This document shows, one piece after another, positions 45,589-54,098 of a stretch of DNA of 64,000 nucleotides. Under the pieces are notes generated by a model. That model searched no databases and was not told the DNA's origin. It saw only the letters and a program-made list of their open reading frames with translations. Both the position numbers and the translations under genes were made by a program. Every line of letters begins with the position of its first letter. Within the stretch, counting starts at the first letter, position 1. This stretch comes from an uncultured Gammaproteobacteria bacterium (GTDB lineage: Bacteria > Pseudomonadota > Gammaproteobacteria > Eutrophobiales > Eutrophobiaceae): assembly GCA_943788005.1 (NCBI GenBank), contig CALSOP010000008.1, forward strand, positions 62,001 to 126,000, in the 5' to 3' direction.

Positions 45589-45618
45589 ACAATATATTCA
45601 ATAAGAGGAAATAAAACG

Positions 45619-45942
45619 ATGAAAGGTGGTATGGGAAATATCATAAAGCAGGCCCAGCAGATGCAGGCCAATATGGAAAAAGCTCAAAAAGAACTTGCTG
45701 ATGCAGAAGTCATTGGTGAATCAGGAGCAGGTTTGGTAAAAGTCACAATGAATGGTAGACACGATGTGAAACGCGTTGTTATTGATCCAGAGTTGATGAA
45801 AGATGATAAAGAGATGGTTGAAGATCTTGTTGCAGCAGCGGTAAATGATGCAAATCGTCGAGTAGAAACAATGACGCAGGAAAGAATGGCTGGCGTTACT
45901 GCAGGCATGGGTCTGCCGCCAGGAATGAAACTTCCGTTTTAG
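45619..45942 (+). CDS. ybaB: YbaB/EbfC family nucleoid-associated protein
   Basis: A 107-residue DNA-binding protein. It has a typical helical start ([22 protein letters not shown]), the [25 protein letters not shown] sheet, a second helix and a C-terminal [12 protein letters not shown]. It lies between dnaX and recR in the order conserved across bacteria, with an AGAGGAAA ribosome site upstream. Confidence 0.95.
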   Translation: MKGGMGNIIKQAQQMQANMEKAQKELADAEVIGESGAGLVKVTMNGRHDVKRVVIDPELMKDDKEMVEDLVAAAVNDANRRVETMTQERMAGVTAGMGLPPGMKLPF

Positions 45943-45973
45943 TTTTTTAATAGAATACTCATTTAATAGTCTT

Positions 45974-46567
45974 ATGATCCAACAGTCCTTGTTAGAGCAA
46001 CTGGTCGAAGCGCTACGTTGCATGCCCGGTATAGGAAGAAAATCAGCACAACGGATTGCCCATCAGCTATTACAAAGAAATCGCGATGCTGCTAAGCATC
46101 TCTCCAGAATTCTGGCAGAGGCAATGGAAAACATTGGGCATTGTGAACGTTGTCGTACCTACACTGAAAACATACTATGTCATCTTTGTGAAAATAAAAA
46201 ACGTGATGACAGTATACTTTGTATCGTAGAAAACCCATCCGATGTTGATTCAATAGAGGAAGCAAATTATCGAGGTCGTTATTTTGTTTTGCTAGGGCAC
46301 TTGTCTCCGCTAGATGGCATTGGTCCTGATGATATAGGTCTTAATGAATTGCCAAAATTATTAGATGAAGAAGAATTAAAAGAAGTGATACTTGCGACTA
46401 GCAGTACAGTAGAGGGCGAAGCTACAGCACATTTTATTAGCGAGATGGTTAAAGCCCGTGGCAAAGCCGTTTCCCGTATTGCGCATGGTGTGCCTATGGG
46501 CGGAGAGCTTGAGTACGTTAATAGTTTGACCATCGCCCATGCAATTGATGGTCGCAAAGCGATCTAA
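45974..46567 (+). CDS. recR: Recombination mediator RecR
   Basis: With RecO it loads RecA at gaps in RecFOR repair. It shows an N-terminal HhH segment (LRCMPGIGRKSAQRIAHQLL), four zinc cysteines (CERCRTYTENILCHLC), a TOPRIM domain (ILCIVENPSDVDSIEE, YFVLLGHLSPLDGIGPDDI) and the C-terminal VSRIAHGVPMGGELEYVNSLT. The 197 residues match the family. It is the last gene of the dnaX operon. Confidence 0.97.
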   Translation: MIQQSLLEQLVEALRCMPGIGRKSAQRIAHQLLQRNRDAAKHLSRILAEAMENIGHCERCRTYTENILCHLCENKKRDDSILCIVENPSDVDSIEEANYRGRYFVLLGHLSPLDGIGPDDIGLNELPKLLDEEELKEVILATSSTVEGEATAHFISEMVKARGKAVSRIAHGVPMGGELEYVNSLTIAHAIDGRKAI

Positions 46568-46651
46568 TAATTAGTTGATTATAAATTAACAATAGTGACA
46601 TATTAATCCTGTTAAATTGAAGCTCATTGCTTTGAAAATCAATTCAATTGA

Positions 46652-46897
46652 ATGCAAATAAATGAATTTATAAAGGCTGCATTATTGAATGAGTATGTCT
46701 TTATGGCACTCAAAATATCACTTATTGTCGGTTCTATTCTGGCATTAATTAATCATGGTGATACGATCTTTGAGGGAACGTTGACTCTAGGAAACGTATG
46801 CCAGATTATTCTCACTTTCTTAGTACCCTATTGTGTGTCTACCTATTCTTCGATTAAAGCAATACAGCGACATAATAGAAAAGTGTCTAATGCTTAA
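46652..46897 (+). CDS. NrtS-like small nitrate/nitrite transporter
   Basis: An 81-residue protein with two hydrophobic helices (MALKISLIVGSILALINHGD and NVCQIILTFLVPYCVSTYSS). The LINHGD and LVPYCVSTYSS motifs resemble NrtS, a small nitrate transporter first described in a marine cyanobacterium. Bacterial homologues are widespread and mostly untested. It is 15 bases upstream of an EamA permease and may share its transcript. Confidence 0.78.
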   Translation: MQINEFIKAALLNEYVFMALKISLIVGSILALINHGDTIFEGTLTLGNVCQIILTFLVPYCVSTYSSIKAIQRHNRKVSNA

Positions 46898-46912
46898 TAA
46901 TATGAATATTTT

Positions 46913-47773
46913 ATGAATGTAGCGCTATGGATGGTCGGAGGGTTGGTTTCACTAAGTTTGATGGCTATTGGCGCGAGAGAACTTGGCGGGCAAATCACGA
47001 CTTTTCAAATTCTTTTTTTTCGCAGTGTAATCAGTCTGATTGTCATCACTTTAATAATAGTTAAGTCGAAAAAAACCAGTTTATTTTCAAGTAAACGCAT
47101 AAAGCTACATATTGTACGTAATGTTTTTCATTTTGTTGGACAGTATGGTTGGTTCCTTGGGCTAGGATTATTGCCTCTGGCACATGTCTTTGCTCTGGAG
47201 TTTACCGTGCCGTTATGGACTTTGATAATAGCAGCAGCATTTTTAAAAGAAGGCATAACTATCAAGAAAACAATAGCTGTCTTGTTTGGAGTGACAGGTG
47301 TTTTGATTATATTAAAACCAGGTGTTGAAATAATTGAACCCGCATCACTTATTGTTTTGATTGCAGCCATTGGGTATTCGGTTTCGCATGTTGCAACCAA
47401 GTCATTATCAAATACAGAAGATTCACTTACTGTCTTGTTTTATATGTGCCTCATACAATTGCCAATAGGCTTGTTATTGACTGTTCATGACTGGGTGATC
47501 CCTAATATGGAACAGTGGTTATGGTTAGGTATAGTTGGGATAACAGCTTTAACAGCGCATTATTGTATTACTAATGCGATGAAATTAGCGGATGCAGGCA
47601 TTGTTGTTACTTTGGATTTTTTACGATTACCATTGATTGCAGTTGTCGGTGTTATTTTTTATAACGAAGCGTTTGAATTTGCAGTTATCTTGGGTGCCAG
47701 TTTAATGCTATTTGGCAATCTGATAAATTTGAAATCATCAAAAAGAAACCGTCTCCCTATAGCAACAGACTAA
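46913..47773 (+). CDS. EamA/DMT-family transporter
   Basis: A 286-residue inner-membrane protein with about ten helices in two EamA repeats (residues ~2-130 and ~145-275). Features: the ARELGGQITTFQILFFRSVISL start, ALEFTVPLWTLIIAAAFLKEG, FGVTGVLIILKPG at the end of repeat 1, and DFLRLPLIAVVGVIFYNEAFE in repeat 2. Substrates of this family (metabolite or amino-acid efflux) cannot be predicted from sequence. Confidence 0.88.
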   Translation: MNVALWMVGGLVSLSLMAIGARELGGQITTFQILFFRSVISLIVITLIIVKSKKTSLFSSKRIKLHIVRNVFHFVGQYGWFLGLGLLPLAHVFALEFTVPLWTLIIAAAFLKEGITIKKTIAVLFGVTGVLIILKPGVEIIEPASLIVLIAAIGYSVSHVATKSLSNTEDSLTVLFYMCLIQLPIGLLLTVHDWVIPNMEQWLWLGIVGITALTAHYCITNAMKLADAGIVVTLDFLRLPLIAVVGVIFYNEAFEFAVILGASLMLFGNLINLKSSKRNRLPIATD

Positions 47774-47953
47774 GATAAATCTTGTTTTTAGCGTGTATTT
47801 TCATCACTGATTCTTCATTCATTTCTCTCTATTAGTAAAACTTTAGCCCAGTCTATGTGCATGTGTCACATAATTCACACAACAGCCTTGTTTACGTAAC
47901 GACTAATTACTTATATTTAGTCATGTCATTTGAAAAACAGAGAGGTTTTAAAA

Positions 47954-48382
47954 ATGAACACTAAACATGGTGAACAACCCTACGATTTTTATGAAGAGAC
48001 AAGGAAGTATCCTCGGGTACATATCAACTTGCCAATTACGATATATCTAGATAACAAGCGATTTATAACCGCGAGTATTTATGATATTTCACCGGATGGA
48101 CTGCAGGTTCGTTGCACAAGAGCTGTTGCTGAAGCATTAAATCCACGTGGTAAGCGAATAAAGTATGAAGACAATATTGTAGTCAATACGAAATTTATGG
48201 TGCCCATTGATGATGAACAGCATGTGGTTGCTGTCTCTTGTCATATTTACTATTTCGTTATGCTTCCTGACGTTGCAGGAGAAGACATTGCTTTTGGTTT
48301 GAAGTTTAAAAAGTTTGAAGGCCAATCAATCAGACATATAGGGGATCTTATTGAAAACGAATTAGAGCCAACAATTGTATAA
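47954..48382 (+). CDS. PilZ-domain protein
   Basis: A ~142-residue cyclic-di-GMP effector candidate: KYPRVHINLPITIYL carries an R near the N-terminus (classical RxxxR is only partly kept) and YDISPDGLQVRC corresponds to the D/NxSxxG motif, here DISPDG. The ATG at 47954 follows AGAGAGG; the longer frame starts with TTG at 47930. Because the first motif is imperfect, c-di-GMP binding is likely but not certain. It is transcribed alone, after a 180-base spacer. Confidence 0.85.
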   Translation: MNTKHGEQPYDFYEETRKYPRVHINLPITIYLDNKRFITASIYDISPDGLQVRCTRAVAEALNPRGKRIKYEDNIVVNTKFMVPIDDEQHVVAVSCHIYYFVMLPDVAGEDIAFGLKFKKFEGQSIRHIGDLIENELEPTIV

Positions 48383-48427
48383 CAATAAGTTATTGTCTTT
48401 AAGAAATTCTGATGCATAAATTAAAAT

Positions 48428-48724
48428 TTATTTTTCAAGATTGAAGTGATAAAAGGATTCGTTCAAGTAAGCCGTGACGTCATCTATTTCTTCTTCGAAC
48501 CAAATTAATTCAGTCATGATTTCACACTGGACGACTCGTTCGCGAAGCAATGAATAGCTTTTTGTTTTCCTGTCTTCGCGAGTGTACATAGAATCATCAT
48601 GACAACGTACACAATTCTCGTTGTGAAGTGCTTTACCGTTGTCACTATCAAATGCATGCACGGGTACAGCTAATAACAAGAGTGTTATTAAGTTTGCCAG
48701 CAAGGTCTTTTTAATTAAGTTCAT
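48428..48724 (-). CDS. Small periplasmic c-type cytochrome-like protein
   Basis: A 98-residue protein with a signal peptide (LLANLITLLLLAVPVHA) and one haem-binding motif CVRCHD (CxxCH) near residue 38. A Met in DDSMYT or in IMTEL could be the distal ligand. The C-terminal WFEEEIDDVTAYLNESFY is like a class I cytochrome c helix. It overlaps the upstream M48 protease by 4 bases on the minus strand. Redox partner unknown. Confidence 0.82.
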   Translation of the reverse strand: MNLIKKTLLANLITLLLLAVPVHAFDSDNGKALHNENCVRCHDDSMYTREDRKTKSYSLLRERVVQCEIMTELIWFEEEIDDVTAYLNESFYHFNLEK

Positions 48725-49965
48725 GCAAACTTACTCTTTAAATGTGCGATTCGTATTGGTGCTGGCGGATGTGAGTCATGGAATGCAGAATACAGTGGAT
48801 CCGGTGTTAATGTATTAGCGTTTTCACGGTATAAACTCACCAATGCAGTAATTAAATTTTCTGTTTGTGCCTGACTCGCTGCAAAATCATCAGCTTCAAA
48901 TTCATGCTGACGTGATATGAATGAGAACAAGGGTTGTAGAAAAAATGTAAACGCAGGTGAGGCTATTAAGAATAATATTAATGCCATATAGGTCGACGCT
49001 TGTTCTACACCCAAACCATTGTAAAACCAAGGCTCGTTAATCAGCCATCCAAGTACTCCCAAACCAATTAAAAAGATGGTGCCCAAAACGGATATCCGCT
49101 TACGAATATGGTTACATTTGAAATGTCCAAGTTCGTGTGCAAGAACGGCTTCGATTTCATCGTAACTAAGCTCGTCAACTAAAGTATCAAAAAAGACAAT
49201 ACGCTTATTTGCACCTAGACCAGTAAAGTAGGCATTGCCATGTGTCGAACGGGTTGAGCCATCCATGACAAAGATGCCTTGGCTCTTGAATCCATTACGA
49301 GTCAGTAGGTTTTCTATGCGGGTTCTTAATTCTTCATTATCCAAGGGTCTGAATTTATTAAAAATGGGTGCTATAAAAGCGGGGTAGGCCCACATCATGA
49401 TGAGACTAAAGCTCAGCCATGTTGCCCAGACATAGAGCCACCAATAGCTGCCACTATTTTTCATAATCCAGAGAACAAGCAATAAGATTGGTGTGCCAAT
49501 CAACAGACCTACTGCAGCATTTTTAAGTAAATCGACGATAAATATTTTTGGCGTCATCTTATTGAAGCCAAAGGATTGTTCTAACTTAAATGTACGATAA
49601 ACAGACATTGGTAAATCGAGTATGGACATAATAGCGAATACAGTAAGGATAAACCCGGCACCGGTCCAAATTTCCGACAAGCCAAATGAACGCCACCAGC
49701 TATCTAGCAGTTGAAGTCCACCTGCCAGTGTCCATATTAATAAAAATACTGAACCAATGATGAGTTCAGCCAAACCTGTTTTTACCTTGGCTTGGGTATA
49801 GTCTGCAGCCTTGTGATGTGCTTCAACTGGAATTTTACCATTAAAGGCTTCAGGCACATTTTCGCGATTTGAACGAATATGGCTGATATGTCGTTGCACT
49901 AAAAACCACTGAACAATGATGCTGATACTTAAGCTGAGTAAAAATATGGTGGTAAAGAGGTTCAC
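48721..49965 (-). CDS. M48-family zinc metalloprotease (Ste24/CAAX protease-like)
   Basis: A 414-residue membrane protease. Several helices surround a catalytic domain with HELGHFKCNH (HExxH) and the third ligand in EFEADDFAA. The DGSTRSTHGNAYFTGLGANKRIVFFDTL segment is typical of Ste24-type enzymes. In bacteria these probably act in envelope quality control. The 3' end overlaps the cytochrome gene. It is divergent from orn. Confidence 0.92.
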   Translation of the reverse strand: MNLFTTIFLLSLSISIIVQWFLVQRHISHIRSNRENVPEAFNGKIPVEAHHKAADYTQAKVKTGLAELIIGSVFLLIWTLAGGLQLLDSWWRSFGLSEIWTGAGFILTVFAIMSILDLPMSVYRTFKLEQSFGFNKMTPKIFIVDLLKNAAVGLLIGTPILLLVLWIMKNSGSYWWLYVWATWLSFSLIMMWAYPAFIAPIFNKFRPLDNEELRTRIENLLTRNGFKSQGIFVMDGSTRSTHGNAYFTGLGANKRIVFFDTLVDELSYDEIEAVLAHELGHFKCNHIRKRISVLGTIFLIGLGVLGWLINEPWFYNGLGVEQASTYMALILFLIASPAFTFFLQPLFSFISRQHEFEADDFAASQAQTENLITALVSLYRENANTLTPDPLYSAFHDSHPPAPIRIAHLKSKFA

Positions 49966-50079
49966 GCGGTTTTTGTCTCCTGAAAGAATTCTTGTCTGTT
50001 TTGTAATAAGTCGCTAATTATGTTCATATTTAGTAAATAGTGGTTAAAATTATATAATCAAATAAAAACTGGATACATA

Positions 50080-50622
50080 ATGTCACATTCTGAAGATAAC
50101 CTCATATGGATTGACCTCGAAATGACAGGTCTTGATACTGATAATGACCTAATCATAGAGATCGCTACTATTGTCACCGATCCACAGCTTAATATTCTTG
50201 GTGAAGGCCCGGTCATGGCAATCTTTCAAGCTGATGAAGTACTGAACAAAATGGATGAGTGGAATACACGACAACATAATCAATCTGGTCTGGTGGAAAG
50301 AATCAAGAATAGTCCCTATGACGTTGCTGAAGCTGAAAGTTTGACATTGGCATTTCTAGAAAAGTTCGTTCCAAAAGGAAAATCACCCATGTGTGGTAAT
50401 AGTATATGCCAGGATCGCAGGTTTATGCATCGGTTAATGCCTGAATTAGAAGCCTATTTTCATTATCGAAATCTCGATGTTAGTACCATCAAGGAAATTA
50501 CAAAACGATGGGCGCCTGCACAAGAAGACTTTATGAAACAAGGCAGTCATCTCGCTATGGACGACATCCGCGATTCAATCAATGAATTGAAGTTTTATCG
50601 AGAGCACGTCTTTAAAATATAA
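50080..50622 (+). CDS. orn: Oligoribonuclease
   Basis: A DEDDh 3'-5' exonuclease that degrades 2-5-nt RNAs and pGpG. Visible: [16 protein letters not shown] (first D and E), [31 protein letters not shown] and the final [17 protein letters not shown]. The 180 residues are normal. It starts the conserved orn-nnr-tsaE-amiC-mutL block and is 2 bases from nnr. Confidence 0.97.
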   Translation: MSHSEDNLIWIDLEMTGLDTDNDLIIEIATIVTDPQLNILGEGPVMAIFQADEVLNKMDEWNTRQHNQSGLVERIKNSPYDVAEAESLTLAFLEKFVPKGKSPMCGNSICQDRRFMHRLMPELEAYFHYRNLDVSTIKEITKRWAPAQEDFMKQGSHLAMDDIRDSINELKFYREHVFKI

Positions 50623-50624
50623 CC

Positions 50625-52133
50625 ATGCACGAATCAAATCTAAACTTGCCGGTTAATCTCTACACTGCCGAGCAGGTCAGAGAACTCGATCGGCTTGCCA
50701 TAGAAGAACATGGTGTTACTGGCTATTCCCTTATGCAGCATGCTGCGCGTTTTAGTTATGACGTACTAAAACAACATTGGCCAGATGCAAATAATATTGC
50801 TGTTGTCTGTGGTGGTGGAAATAATGCAGGCGATGGCTATGTTCTGGCTAAATTGGCAATAGAAGACGACAAACAAGTTTCGCTAATTAATATGTTCAAT
50901 GCTGAACACCTGAAAGGTGATGCGGCAACTGCTTATCAGGATTTCTTGGCAACAAAAATAAAACCAATCAAATTCTCAGCTTCAGTCTTTGAAGATGTAG
51001 ATATCATTGTTGATGCCTTGTTTGGCACTGGACTAGATCGTGATATAGAAGGGAAGTGCTGCGATTTAATAAAACTAATGAACACATCTGAATGCCCGAC
51101 TATTTCAATCGATATCCCGTCAGGAATAAATGCGGATACAGGGCATACTATGAATGTTGCGGTTAACGCTGACGTCACTGCTACATTCATCGGACTAAAG
51201 CAGGGAATGTTTACCAATGATGGCCTTGCCGCATCAGGTGTGATCAAATTTAATGACCTTGATGTGCCGGAAGAGGTCTATCAACAAATAAATCTAAACA
51301 GCGATAGCCATGCTGCTTCTAGATTAACTTTCGAAGATTTGAGTAAAGTCCTTGAACCGCGACATCGTAATTCACATAAAGGCCATTTTGGACATGTGCT
51401 CATCGTCGGAGGTGATGAAGGTTATCTTGGTGCAGTGCGCATGGCAGCCGAGGCAGCAGCGCGAGTGGGTGCTGGTTTAGTGAGTATTGCAACACGTTCA
51501 TCGCATTCAAGTCTGCTCAGTACTGTGAGACCTGAAATCATGTCTCACGGTGTTGAAACACTGGATGACTTAATGCCGTTGATCAAACGTGCGACGGTGA
51601 TTGCAATAGGTCCAGGCTTGGGAAAATCGGAATGGGCCAAACTATTATTAGCACGTGTACTCGAATCAAAGCTTCCGATCGTCATAGATGCTGATGCGTT
51701 AAATCTCTTAGCTGAAGAAGAGCAGGCTTCTAAATCTTGGGTGATTACACCTCATCCGGGTGAAGCGGCACGTTTGTTAAATAGTGATACAAATACAATC
51801 CAGCAAAACAGATTCAAGTCTCTGGGCTTGTTACATGAAAAATTTCAAGGGCCAATTGTCCTCAAAGGGTGTGGTACATTAATTGCTGATACTAAAGGAG
51901 AATTTTTTGTCTGTGATGCAGGCAACCCTGGAATGTCTTCTGGTGGTATGGGTGATGTCTTAACCGGGGTTATTGCAGGTTTGATTGCACAAGGTATCGA
52001 GATCAATCATGCCACTAAATTAGGCGTGTGCTTACATGCTATTGCGGCAGATAGAGCTCGCAATCGAGGTGAACGGGGTCTACTGGCAATGGATTTAATG
52101 CAGCATCTTCGCAACCTGGTAAATCCCGAATAA
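50625..52133 (+). CDS. nnr: Bifunctional NAD(P)H-hydrate epimerase/dehydratase
   Basis: Repairs hydrated NAD(P)H. The N-terminal epimerase (YjeF_N, residues ~12-215) shows VCGGGNNAGDGYVLAKL, DALFGTGLDR and DIPSGINADTG. The C-terminal ADP-dependent dehydratase (~235-500) shows HKGHFGHVLIVGG, AIGPGLGKS, ADALNLL, TPHPGEAARLL and the GMSSGGMGDVLTGVIAG nucleotide-binding loop. Its stop shares one base with the tsaE start. Confidence 0.96.
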   Translation: MHESNLNLPVNLYTAEQVRELDRLAIEEHGVTGYSLMQHAARFSYDVLKQHWPDANNIAVVCGGGNNAGDGYVLAKLAIEDDKQVSLINMFNAEHLKGDAATAYQDFLATKIKPIKFSASVFEDVDIIVDALFGTGLDRDIEGKCCDLIKLMNTSECPTISIDIPSGINADTGHTMNVAVNADVTATFIGLKQGMFTNDGLAASGVIKFNDLDVPEEVYQQINLNSDSHAASRLTFEDLSKVLEPRHRNSHKGHFGHVLIVGGDEGYLGAVRMAAEAAARVGAGLVSIATRSSHSSLLSTVRPEIMSHGVETLDDLMPLIKRATVIAIGPGLGKSEWAKLLLARVLESKLPIVIDADALNLLAEEEQASKSWVITPHPGEAARLLNSDTNTIQQNRFKSLGLLHEKFQGPIVLKGCGTLIADTKGEFFVCDAGNPGMSSGGMGDVLTGVIAGLIAQGIEINHATKLGVCLHAIAADRARNRGERGLLAMDLMQHLRNLVNPE

Positions 52134-52591
52134 TGTTGTTATCACTTAAAGATGAGTTCGAGACAATCGCCTTAGGCGCTAAAATAGCCGGTGCATTGAG
52201 CGGTGGTGAGCTAATCTTTTTGCAGGGTGAACTTGGGGCAGGTAAAACTACTTTGGTGCGTGGTTTATTAAATGCACTAGGCCATTCAGGGAATGTAAAA
52301 AGCCCCACTTATACCTTGGTCGAGCCCTATTCGATTACTGGTCTTGATGTATATCACTTTGATTTATATCGCATTAATGACCCTGAAGAGCTTGAGGCAA
52401 TGGGCATCCGTGATTATTGCGATGGTAAGGCAATCTGCCTGTTTGAGTGGCCTGAGCAGGGGGCAGATGTTCTGCCTGAGGCTGATATTACTTTGTTTCT
52501 TTCGCATATCTCCTCAGGCAGAGAGGTCGAAATCAAGTCACAATCAATCGTCGGCGAGAACATTCAAAAAAGCATCAAATCAGCGGATTAA
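52133..52591 (+). CDS. tsaE: tRNA threonylcarbamoyladenosine biosynthesis ATPase TsaE
   Basis: P-loop ATPase that cycles the TsaB-TsaD complex during t6A modification of ANN-decoding tRNAs. Motifs: QGELGAGKTTLVRGLL (Walker A), SPTYTLVEPY, and YHFDLYRINDPEELEAMGI followed by FEWPEQG. The 152 residues are typical. It sits between nnr and amiC as in E. coli. Confidence 0.96.
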   Translation: MLLSLKDEFETIALGAKIAGALSGGELIFLQGELGAGKTTLVRGLLNALGHSGNVKSPTYTLVEPYSITGLDVYHFDLYRINDPEELEAMGIRDYCDGKAICLFEWPEQGADVLPEADITLFLSHISSGREVEIKSQSIVGENIQKSIKSAD

Positions 52592-52678
52592 ACGCTCTAA
52601 TTACTTCGGTTGACACTACAAATAAATCTACTATTATTCATATAAAACATGGATATAGGTTGCTTTTTTAAACAAAAC

Positions 52679-52708
52679 TTGAAACTATTCACTCTATAGT
52701 CATATAAA
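52679..52708 (+). promoter_or_regulatory. Predicted sigma-70 promoter upstream of amiC
   Basis: TTGAAA (52679-52684) and TATAAA (52703-52708) are separated by 18 bases. This lies 32 bases before the amiC start in a 149-base gap after tsaE. It would give amiC-mutL-miaA-hfq their own start of transcription. Read by eye only. Confidence 0.5.
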
Positions 52709-52740
52709 CAATAAAGAGGTCAGGGTTTAGGTTAACGAAA

Positions 52741-54042
52741 ATGCGTCTTATTTTATTAAATATTTTCGTCTTTCTATCATCATCGGTTCTCGCTGAGACA
52801 GTGACGATTGATAATGTGCGAGTCTGGGCCGCGCCTGATAGTACACGTGTCGTGTTTGATGTCAGTGGTCCTGTTGAGCATGAGTTGTCGTTACTAACAG
52901 CGCCCTATCGAACGGTTATCGATCTTAAGCAAGCATCAATGCCTAAAAAGCCGGTGCAACCCGGCTCTGAAGATAAGTATCTACAAGCGATTCGTTCAGC
53001 TGCCCGTAATAAAGATGACCTTCGGATAGTATTGGATCTGAAAAAATTTGTTCAATATAAAACATTCCAGTTAAAACCCAACAAACAATATGGCCACCGA
53101 TTAGTCGTTGACCTTTATGGTGCTGACGCTGAGGAAATTAAAACAAATAGCGAACAAGAAGAAGTTACTGCAGCGAACCGACCGCGAGATGTGATAATTG
53201 CTATTGATGCTGGTCATGGTGGTGAAGATCCCGGTGCCAAAGGGCCAAGCGGTGTCTATGAAAAAAATGTCGTGTTGAAGATTTCTCAGCAACTCGTCGA
53301 TGTCATAAATAAAGAACATGGCATGCGAGCGGTTATGATCCGCAAGGGTGATTACTATATGTCTTTACGTAAGCGTATCAATAAAGCACGAGAGTATAAG
53401 GCAGATCTGTTTATGTCTGTTCATGCTGATGCATTTCGTGATCCGAAGGTACATGGTTCCTCGGTCTACGTTCTATCTAAACGAGGTGCAAGTAGTGAAG
53501 CGGCAAAATGGTTAGCCGAATCTGAAAATGCATCTGATTTGATCGGTGGTGTTAGTTTAGATAACAAAGATGATGTGCTCGCTTCTGTATTGCTAGATTT
53601 ATCACAGACTGCCAGTCTTGAAGCCAGTATCGATATTGCTGACCGTGTATTGAGAGGTCTTAAAAGCGTTGGCAAGGTACACAAACGTACTGTGCAGTCA
53701 GCTGGTTTTGCGGTTTTAAAGTCACCTGACATTCCTTCAATATTAATCGAGACGGCATTTATTTCGAATCCACAGGAAGAACGAAAATTATTGAGTAAAG
53801 ACCACCGGGTCAATATGGCCAATGCCATTATGGTTGGGCTACGTGGTTACTTCAGGGACTTTGCGCCAGAAGGAACCTTGTTAGCGTCACGAAAGCATAT
53901 TATTGGACGTGGTGAAACGCTTTCGACTATTGCTCAACACTACCAGATCAGTACTGATACCTTACGACGACACAATGATCTGAAAGGTGATTTGGTTCGT
54001 GTGGGACAGACGATTAGTATTCCGAGAAGTAGCGGTACTTAA
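52741..54042 (+). CDS. amiC: N-acetylmuramoyl-L-alanine amidase (AmiB/AmiC type)
   Basis: Periplasmic murein amidase for daughter-cell separation. It has a signal peptide (ILLNIFVFLSSSVLA), an AMIN domain (~20-130), and an Amidase_3 catalytic domain (~150-375) with zinc ligands in IDAGHGGEDPGA, LRKRINKA followed by VHADAF, and the Glu in ILIETAFISNP. A C-terminal LysM (~390-430, GRGETLSTIAQHYQIS) binds peptidoglycan. The AMIN plus LysM layout and the place before mutL fit AmiB of E. coli as well as AmiC naming. Confidence 0.94.
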   Translation: MRLILLNIFVFLSSSVLAETVTIDNVRVWAAPDSTRVVFDVSGPVEHELSLLTAPYRTVIDLKQASMPKKPVQPGSEDKYLQAIRSAARNKDDLRIVLDLKKFVQYKTFQLKPNKQYGHRLVVDLYGADAEEIKTNSEQEEVTAANRPRDVIIAIDAGHGGEDPGAKGPSGVYEKNVVLKISQQLVDVINKEHGMRAVMIRKGDYYMSLRKRINKAREYKADLFMSVHADAFRDPKVHGSSVYVLSKRGASSEAAKWLAESENASDLIGGVSLDNKDDVLASVLLDLSQTASLEASIDIADRVLRGLKSVGKVHKRTVQSAGFAVLKSPDIPSILIETAFISNPQEERKLLSKDHRVNMANAIMVGLRGYFRDFAPEGTLLASRKHIIGRGETLSTIAQHYQISTDTLRRHNDLKGDLVRVGQTISIPRSSGT

Positions 54043-54079
54043 TAAACCTCACATACTAGGACTACCTAGTCAGTAATAC

Positions 54080-54098
54080 GTGCCGTATCATACGGCAC
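54080..54098 (+). promoter_or_regulatory. Perfect palindrome abutting the mutL start codon
   Basis: GTGCCGTAT and ATACGGCAC form a perfect 9-bp inverted repeat around one central C, ending one base before the mutL ATG. As RNA it would fold into a 7-bp stem with a five-base loop. No Shine-Dalgarno sequence is visible between it and the ATG. It could be an operator, a translation-control hairpin or the amiC terminator; no T-tract follows. Confidence 0.5.
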